This document shows, piece after piece, positions 59,123 through 64,000 of a stretch of 64,000 bases of DNA. The DNA lies in assembly GCA_023386555.1 (NCBI GenBank), contig JAEWJK010000004.1, positions 1-64,000 on the forward strand, given 5' to 3'. The notes under the pieces were generated by a model. It ran no database searches, was not told the DNA's origin, and saw only the letters and a list, made by a program, of their open reading frames with translations. A program made the translations under genes and the position numbers. Position 1 is the first letter of the stretch, and every line of letters starts with the position of its first letter. The DNA comes from Bacteroidota bacterium (GTDB taxonomy: Bacteria > Bacteroidota > Bacteroidia > Chitinophagales > Chitinophagaceae).

Positions 59123-59130
59123 CAAATTTA
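59123..59130 (-). promoter_or_regulatory. -7 box TAAATTTG before clpS
   Basis: Exact TAnnTTTG match on the - strand, ending 4 nt before the clpS ATG, implying a leaderless mRNA for the clpS-aat pair. Confidence 0.55.
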
Positions 59131-59254
59131 TTATCAAAATTGCAAAGTTGAGCGTTAAGATTTATTTGATTTCCAGCTTAGGTTTTCCAATTGATCTTCA
59201 CTTGCGTCGCACCCTTGTACTGAATATCATTGTTCAACATGTTAACAATGATCA

Positions 59255-59950
59255 TTAACCAAGTTTTTGCTTTTGCAGTTCATCAATAACTGTGTTATAG
59301 CTACTACCAACAGGAACTTCCTTTCCTGCAACGGTGATCTTTTGACGATTAAATTTTTCGATCTTATTTATTGGAATAATGTAAGACCGATGAACCCTGA
59401 TAAATTCTTTTTGCGGCAGTTTTTCCTGGATGCCTTTTAAAGTCATTAGTGTAAGAACCGGGTGAGGCTTGATATGAATTTTAATATAATCGTCAAGCGC
59501 TTCAATAAGGTCAATATCTTTTAAATTGATCTTCATTAACTCATAATTCACCTTCACAAAGATTGAACTCAACTCCATATCTTTTGATGAGATGAATTCA
59601 AGATATTCTTTTGCTTTATATACCGATTTTAAGAACCTGGCATAATCAAATGGCTTCAATAAATAATCAATTGCATCAACATTAAAACCTTCTATTGCGA
59701 AATCTTTAAAAGCAGTAGTAAAAATTACCGCAGGTTTATTTGATAATGACCGGTAAAACTCTATTCCATTACCATCCGGCATTTGAATATCAAGGAAAAT
59801 GAGATCTACTTTATTATTCTTTAGAAATGTATCTGCTTCTTTGGGATTGGTGAGTGTTTCCTGCAAATTAAGAAAAGGAATTTTTGCACAATATTCTTTG
59901 ATCACCTGGAGTGCCAAAGGCTCGTCATCTATTGCAATACAATTGATCAT
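59255..59950 (-). CDS. LytTR-family response regulator
   Basis: A 231-aa regulator with an N-terminal receiver domain (phospho-acceptor D54 in LIFLDIQMP, acidic D8-D9) and a C-terminal LytTR DNA-binding domain (about 130-231, with RVHRSYIIPINKIEKF). LytTR regulators bind direct repeats upstream of target genes. It overlaps the histidine kinase gene by 4 bp, and the two form a LytS-LytR-type pair. Targets are unknown. Confidence 0.93.
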   Translation of the reverse strand: MINCIAIDDEPLALQVIKEYCAKIPFLNLQETLTNPKEADTFLKNNKVDLIFLDIQMPDGNGIEFYRSLSNKPAVIFTTAFKDFAIEGFNVDAIDYLLKPFDYARFLKSVYKAKEYLEFISSKDMELSSIFVKVNYELMKINLKDIDLIEALDDYIKIHIKPHPVLTLMTLKGIQEKLPQKEFIRVHRSYIIPINKIEKFNRQKITVAGKEVPVGSSYNTVIDELQKQKLG

Positions 59951-61026
59951 ACTAATGTTATTTCCAGGTTTACTGAATAGCGATTGTTTTCTTCTTTGAT
60001 ATCTAGTCTGTGTTTACCAGGATAAAGTAATTCAAGTCTTCGTTTCACATTTACAATACCAATTCCTGTATTCACACTGTTATTTTTTGCAGCCGGAACA
60101 ATATTGTTCTGCACAAAGAACATTACTTTTTCAGCATCGGTTTTTAGCATGATACTGATCTCAGATTGATCGATTGTGCTAACACCATATTTAAAAGCAT
60201 TCTCTACGAAAGCAATAAACAACAGCGGAGCGATCTGCTTATTATTTACGTAATCGGAAAGATCAATATTCAACTTTACCTTATCGGTTAAACGAACAGA
60301 TTGCAGGTTGATATAATTCTGCAGAAACTCCACTTCATTCGATAGAGGAACCAATTTCTGATCGGTTTCTGTTAATACATATCGCATAATGGATGATAAC
60401 TTTAGAATAGATGCAGCTGTTTCATCACTTTTTACAATAGCTAATGAATAGATATTATTTAAGGTGTTAAAGAAAAAATGCGGATTGATCTGTGACTTCA
60501 GCAATGAAAGTTCTGTATTCAGCTTTTCATGCTCCATCTCTTTTTTTGTGTCTTCACTTTTGAACCATTCCTGTATAGACGATACCGCCAAACCAATTGC
60601 AAACACCAGTACAAATCCTAAATAAGAACTGGGATAATGTGTAATATTTTTGCGGCTTTTAAACTGTTTTTCAGCATCAGGTGGTTGAGGAAGATTCCTG
60701 TTTTTATAGTAAGCTACAGGGCCTTCAGGTGCAACAATAACATTAGCCAAGGGTTTGGGAACAAAAATAAACATCACGAAACACACCAGAATACTTGCAG
60801 TGTATAGTATCCATTTTCTTGTCTTAAATAGTTTTGGTATCAGAACAACTACATTCAGATAATAGAAAGCAAACAAAAGTGTATTGATACAGATGAATGA
60901 TACGATCATATTATCACTCATTCTAAACATTCCTGTACGTGGCAAAAAGATGTAGGGAATGGAGAAAAAACAAACCCATGCAATAAGATGAGCAAGAATT
61001 GTTATGAGTTTTTTGTTTTTTTTCAC
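59947..61026 (-). CDS. Sensor histidine kinase, LytS/YehU-type
   Basis: A 359-aa membrane kinase with about four N-terminal helices (LITILAHLIAWVCFF, IVSFICINTLLFAFYYL, WILYTASILVCFVMF, YLGFVLVFAIGLAV) and a short basic linker. The His_kinase domain is in the cytosol: the phospho-acceptor is H183 in QINPHFFFNTLNN, and the ATP-binding part is IAPLLFIAFVENAFKYGV with GIGIVNVKRRLELLYPG. No PAS or sensor domain is visible, so the signal would be detected in the membrane. A TATATTTG box lies 14 nt upstream of the start. It pairs with the LytTR regulator. Confidence 0.92.
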   Translation of the reverse strand: MKKNKKLITILAHLIAWVCFFSIPYIFLPRTGMFRMSDNMIVSFICINTLLFAFYYLNVVVLIPKLFKTRKWILYTASILVCFVMFIFVPKPLANVIVAPEGPVAYYKNRNLPQPPDAEKQFKSRKNITHYPSSYLGFVLVFAIGLAVSSIQEWFKSEDTKKEMEHEKLNTELSLLKSQINPHFFFNTLNNIYSLAIVKSDETAASILKLSSIMRYVLTETDQKLVPLSNEVEFLQNYINLQSVRLTDKVKLNIDLSDYVNNKQIAPLLFIAFVENAFKYGVSTIDQSEISIMLKTDAEKVMFFVQNNIVPAAKNNSVNTGIGIVNVKRRLELLYPGKHRLDIKEENNRYSVNLEITLV

Positions 61027-61040
61027 CGGGGAGCTTTGTT

Positions 61041-61048
61041 CAAATATA
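61041..61048 (-). promoter_or_regulatory. -7 box TATATTTG for the two-component pair
   Basis: Exact TAnnTTTG match on the - strand, 14 nt upstream of the histidine kinase ATG at 61026. Confidence 0.55.
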
Positions 61049-61107
61049 AAAAGCTGGATGCAGTTAGATCAATGTTTAGGTTAATAGGCGAAATTATTCG
61101 GTAAGCA

Positions 61108-61923
61108 TTAATATGATTCCGAATCATTTGGAAAATTCTTTTGCTTCACATCGGTGATATACTGTTGTACAGCACTCGTTACCTGTTCATGCATATTCAA
61201 GTATTGACGCAAGAATCTTGGTTTAAATTCAGTATTAATGCCTAACATATCATGCATTACTAAAACTTGTCCATCACAGTATTTACCTGCACCAATACCA
61301 ATTGTTGGAATGTCAAGGCTTTCACTTACTTCTTTGGCAAGTGTAGCAGGTATTTTCTCTAACACTACAGCAAAACACCCGGCATCCTGGAGAAGTTTTG
61401 CATCATTTCTTAGTTTGTCTGCTTCAGCCTGTTCTTTTGCTCTCACATTGTATGTTCCGAATTTATAGATTGATTGAGGCGTTAATCCCAGGTGTCCCAT
61501 CACAGGAATGCCGGCCGAAACAATTCGCTTTACACTGTCGATCACTTCTTCACCACCTTCAAGCTTTATTGCATGAGCACCTGTTTCTTTCATGATCCTT
61601 ATAGCAGAAGCCAAAGCGATATCGGAGTTGGATTGATAATAGCCAAAAGGCATATCCACCACAACCAGACAACGGTCAATTCCCTTCACTACACATTGAG
61701 CATGATAGATCATGTGTTCTAAGGTCATTGGTACAGTTGTTTCATTTCCTGCCATTACATTGCTGGCACTATCTCCCACAAGAATAACATCAATTCCGGC
61801 TGTATCAAAAATTCCTGCGAAAGAAAAATCATAAGCAGTGATCATGGAGATCTTTTCTCCATTTGCTTTCATTTTCTGCAGTGTGTTTGTAGTAATCTTT
61901 TTAATTTCTTTATTTACAGACAT
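61108..61923 (-). CDS. panB: 3-methyl-2-oxobutanoate hydroxymethyltransferase
   Basis: A 271-aa TIM-barrel enzyme that makes ketopantoate from 2-oxoisovalerate and methylene-THF, the first step of pantothenate (CoA) synthesis. Typical motifs are ITAYDFSFAGIFD (about 23-35), VGDSASNVM, the DMPFGYY loop and GIPVMGHLGLTPQS. Length is normal. A TAGTTTTG -7 box is 23 nt upstream of the ATG. Confidence 0.95.
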   Translation of the reverse strand: MSVNKEIKKITTNTLQKMKANGEKISMITAYDFSFAGIFDTAGIDVILVGDSASNVMAGNETTVPMTLEHMIYHAQCVVKGIDRCLVVVDMPFGYYQSNSDIALASAIRIMKETGAHAIKLEGGEEVIDSVKRIVSAGIPVMGHLGLTPQSIYKFGTYNVRAKEQAEADKLRNDAKLLQDAGCFAVVLEKIPATLAKEVSESLDIPTIGIGAGKYCDGQVLVMHDMLGINTEFKPRFLRQYLNMHEQVTSAVQQYITDVKQKNFPNDSESY

Positions 61924-61946
61924 GGTTTATTCAATCAAATGAGAAA

Positions 61947-61954
61947 CAAAACTA
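61947..61954 (-). promoter_or_regulatory. -7 box TAGTTTTG for panB
   Basis: Exact TAnnTTTG match on the - strand, 23 nt upstream of ATG 61923. Confidence 0.55.
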
Positions 61955-62014
61955 TTCTATTATTATATAATCTTTTGTATGTAATGTTGTAGGTGGCTTA
62001 TCGACAAGACGACA

Positions 62015-62899
62015 TCAGGCCTTTTTAATTTCTTCATACAAACTCTGCACTAATCCATCTGCTAAGCCAATCTTCGGAACATATATCTCATTAATATCTG
62101 CCCATCTCATTACATTGATGTAAATCTGCAATGCCGGCACAATTACATCAGCCCTGTCTTCTCTTAACTTGTACAATCGCATTCGATCTTCTACAGAAAA
62201 ACTTGAAAATTCTTTATAATAATCTCTTAGTTGTTCAAGTGTTAAAGGCTTTCCTTCTTTTCTTTTACTCAAGGAATATACTTTATTGATGTTTCCGCCA
62301 GAACCAATAGCGATCATTGGCAGAGCACTTTTTGTGTTTGTTTTCAAATGATCCTTCATTTCATCCCAGGCTTTTTCGTCTACCTGTCCTTTCAGCAGAC
62401 GAATAGTTCCTATATTGAACGATTCCCTGTATTTCAAACGACCATCTGCAAAAAATGTGAGCTCAGTACTTCCACCACCAACATCAATGTATAAATAGGA
62501 GTGTTGTTTATCTAAATTCTCGGCAATGTGATTCTCATAGATGTAAGCCGCTTCTTCATCTCCGGAAATGATGTTTATATCAATTCCTGTTTCATTTTTT
62601 ATTTTTTGGATAATCTCATTCCCATTAGCTGCGTCTCGCATAGCAGAGGTGGCACAAGCTTTCAGATGCTTTATTTCATATGCTTTCAATAAATGCTGGT
62701 AAGCTTTCATTGTTTCAAGAATCATTGCCTGTTTGTATTCTGATATCTCACCTTTTTCAAATACATCAAAGCCCAATCTTAACGGAACACGAATCAGGCT
62801 CACTTTCGTAAACTGCGGTTTGTCACTTTTTTCATCCGTTACTTCTGTTATTAATAACCTTGCTGCGTTACTACCAATATCTATTGCTGCTAATTTCAA
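62015..62899 (-). CDS. Ppx/GppA-family phosphatase
   Basis: A 294-aa actin-fold phosphatase. The N-terminal LAAIDIGSNAARLLI and the DVGGGSTELTFF loop (about 140-151) match exopolyphosphatase/guanosine pentaphosphatase. It cuts polyphosphate or pppGpp. It lacks the C-terminal HD domain of full Ppx proteins, so it is the short form. Which activity dominates cannot be told. Confidence 0.88.
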   Translation of the reverse strand: MKLAAIDIGSNAARLLITEVTDEKSDKPQFTKVSLIRVPLRLGFDVFEKGEISEYKQAMILETMKAYQHLLKAYEIKHLKACATSAMRDAANGNEIIQKIKNETGIDINIISGDEEAAYIYENHIAENLDKQHSYLYIDVGGGSTELTFFADGRLKYRESFNIGTIRLLKGQVDEKAWDEMKDHLKTNTKSALPMIAIGSGGNINKVYSLSKRKEGKPLTLEQLRDYYKEFSSFSVEDRMRLYKLREDRADVIVPALQIYINVMRWADINEIYVPKIGLADGLVQSLYEEIKKA

Positions 62900-63053
62900 C
62901 CTTTAGGAATTTGGTGAAAGGTACAGCGTAATGGGGTTCACGCAAAGAATGGTAGGGGCTGAGATGAAGAAGTTATCTTTACTGCGTTGCACAGCTTTTT
63001 AGTTGCATACATGAAACCTGAACTCTTGGCATGATTTATTCGGCTTTATTGTT

Positions 63054-64000
63054 ATGCCAGCGACATCTAATCACAAACGATCATTATCAAAATTTCCCGA
63101 GAACATAGAACCAATGCTTGCAACATTGGTAAATGAACCTTTTCATGAATCGGGATGGATCTATGAAATTAAATGGGATGGATACAGGGCTTTATCGTAC
63201 ATCAACAAAAAAAATGTAGAGATACGTTCAAGAAACAATAAATCCTTCAATGAAAAATTCTACCCTGTTTATGAAGCATTGAAAAAATGGAATGTAAATG
63301 CAGTTGTAGATGGTGAGATCATAGTGATGAATGAAAAAGGTGCTGCAGATTTCAGTGATCTGCAAGGCTGGAGAAGTGAGGCTGACGGTCATTTAGCTTA
63401 TTACATTTTCGATGTGTTATGGTTAGATGGTAAAGACCTTACACAGCTTCCATTAAATAAAAGGAGAGAAGCTTTGCAAAAGATCATTCCTGCAGATCAT
63501 TCGATCATAAGGATCAGTGACACTTTTGATGCAGAAGGTAACGAACTTTTTAAACTGGCTGAACAATTTGGCCTGGAAGGAATCATTGCTAAGAAAGAAG
63601 ACAGTGTGTACAATCCCGGAATCCGTTCTAAAGAATGGCTCAAGATAAAAACAGAGAAAAGGCAGGAAGCTGTTATTGCAGGATATACTAAGAATGAAGG
63701 AACATCAAAAAAGTTCAGTGCTTTATTATTGGGTTTGTACGAAGGGAATGAATTTGTTTTCATTGGCCCTGTAGGAACTGGTTTTAGTACAAAGCTGCAG
63801 GAAGAGTTATTGAAAAAGATGAAACCCTTAGAAACAACGAAGTGTCCGTTCAAAGTCGTGCCAGATTATAACAAACCTTCACGTTTTCGTCCCAATCCGC
63901 CTAAGGCTTTAGTAACATGGGTGAAACCTCAACTGGTTTGTGAGATCAGCTATCGTGAGTTAACCAAAGATGGGGCTATCCGTCATCCTTCATTTAAAGG
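63054..64000 (+). CDS. ligD: ATP-dependent DNA ligase, LigD-type (partial, runs off the right edge)
   Basis: At least 315 codons run from ATG 63054 to the window end without a stop. The nucleotidyl-transferase Lys is K40 in EIKWDGYR; downstream motifs are DGEIIVMNEKG, GLEGIIAKKED and WLKIKTEKRQEAVIAGYT, then an OB-fold region with FIGPVGTGFS. The order starts with the ligase domain, as in LigD proteins whose polymerase domain follows C-terminally. The ligase seals nonhomologous end-joining breaks with Ku. No ku gene or polymerase domain is in the visible part, so the D-type call is by family resemblance and neighbours are unknown. Confidence 0.82.
   Translation, partial: MPATSNHKRSLSKFPENIEPMLATLVNEPFHESGWIYEIKWDGYRALSYINKKNVEIRSRNNKSFNEKFYPVYEALKKWNVNAVVDGEIIVMNEKGAADFSDLQGWRSEADGHLAYYIFDVLWLDGKDLTQLPLNKRREALQKIIPADHSIIRISDTFDAEGNELFKLAEQFGLEGIIAKKEDSVYNPGIRSKEWLKIKTEKRQEAVIAGYTKNEGTSKKFSALLLGLYEGNEFVFIGPVGTGFSTKLQEELLKKMKPLETTKCPFKVVPDYNKPSRFRPNPPKALVTWVKPQLVCEISYRELTKDGAIRHPSFK

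Overview
The window is a 64 kb stretch of an AT-rich chromosome that reads as a member of the Bacteroidota, most likely order Chitinophagales (family Chitinophagaceae). The support is: a giant secreted protein ending in a type IX secretion (T9SS) sorting domain; recurrent -7 promoter boxes of the Bacteroidota form TAnnTTTG; a bacillithiol gene (bshC); DUF2851, DUF2520 and heavy-metal-associated-like proteins common in this phylum; and many short word-like intergenic repeats. No rRNA, tRNA, CRISPR array or complete mobile element was seen.

Layout. 1-0.4 kb: edge of a possible insertion sequence and a decayed repeat. 0.4-5.3 kb: formimidoylglutamase, DUF4256, an ABC-F ATPase, a lipoprotein and an unknown protein. 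5.3-7.6 kb: an RNA/cold-shock cluster (DEAD-box helicase, a basic protein with a cold-shock domain, a CspA-type protein). 7.7-9.9 kb: single-domain response regulator, alpha/beta hydrolase, DUF2520 protein. 9.9-10.6 kb: gene-poor spacer with two possible tiny membrane proteins, a terminator and repeats. 10.6-16.4 kb: a + strand run fdx-iscX-kdsC-ubiA-maf-DUF2851-bshC. 16.4-20.7 kb: a - strand run nudix-otsAB-purK-purE. 20.8-24.9 kb: pyrE, an HMA-like secreted protein, prfC, an M20 peptidase. 24.9-33.1 kb: - strand genes for DUF92, CvfB-like S1 protein, GH97, GH13 amylase and small secreted or membrane proteins. 33.2-36.0 kb: pncC-like, ahcY, Lrp/AsnC regulator. 36.4-46.4 kb: one gene of 3349 codons, a multi-domain HYR-repeat surface protein. 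46.5-49.9 kb: GH5 mannanase, SIMPL protein, acetyltransferase, PrsW protease. 49.9-54.3 kb: valS, a 40-aa membrane ORF, an exonuclease/GIY-YIG fusion. 54.4-59.1 kb: acyltransferase, tex, and the N-degron pair clpS-aat. 59.3-62.9 kb: LytTR two-component pair, panB, ppx/gppA. 63.05 kb to the edge: ATP-dependent DNA ligase of the LigD type, cut by the window end.

Most genes are housekeeping (nucleotide, Fe-S, thiol, translation and RNA metabolism) mixed with carbohydrate-active enzymes. The most unusual object is the giant HYR protein. Three of its about 19 HYR modules each carry a foreign domain inserted at the same place, just after the T-D-N-C motif. One of the inserts is a C-type lectin-like domain in circularly permuted order, bounded by 7-bp direct repeats exactly 141 codons apart. 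Other points worth a second look are in-frame word-repeat insertions in valS, a set of at least nine different intergenic word-repeat types, and several genes whose -7 box lies so close to the start codon that their mRNAs should be leaderless.
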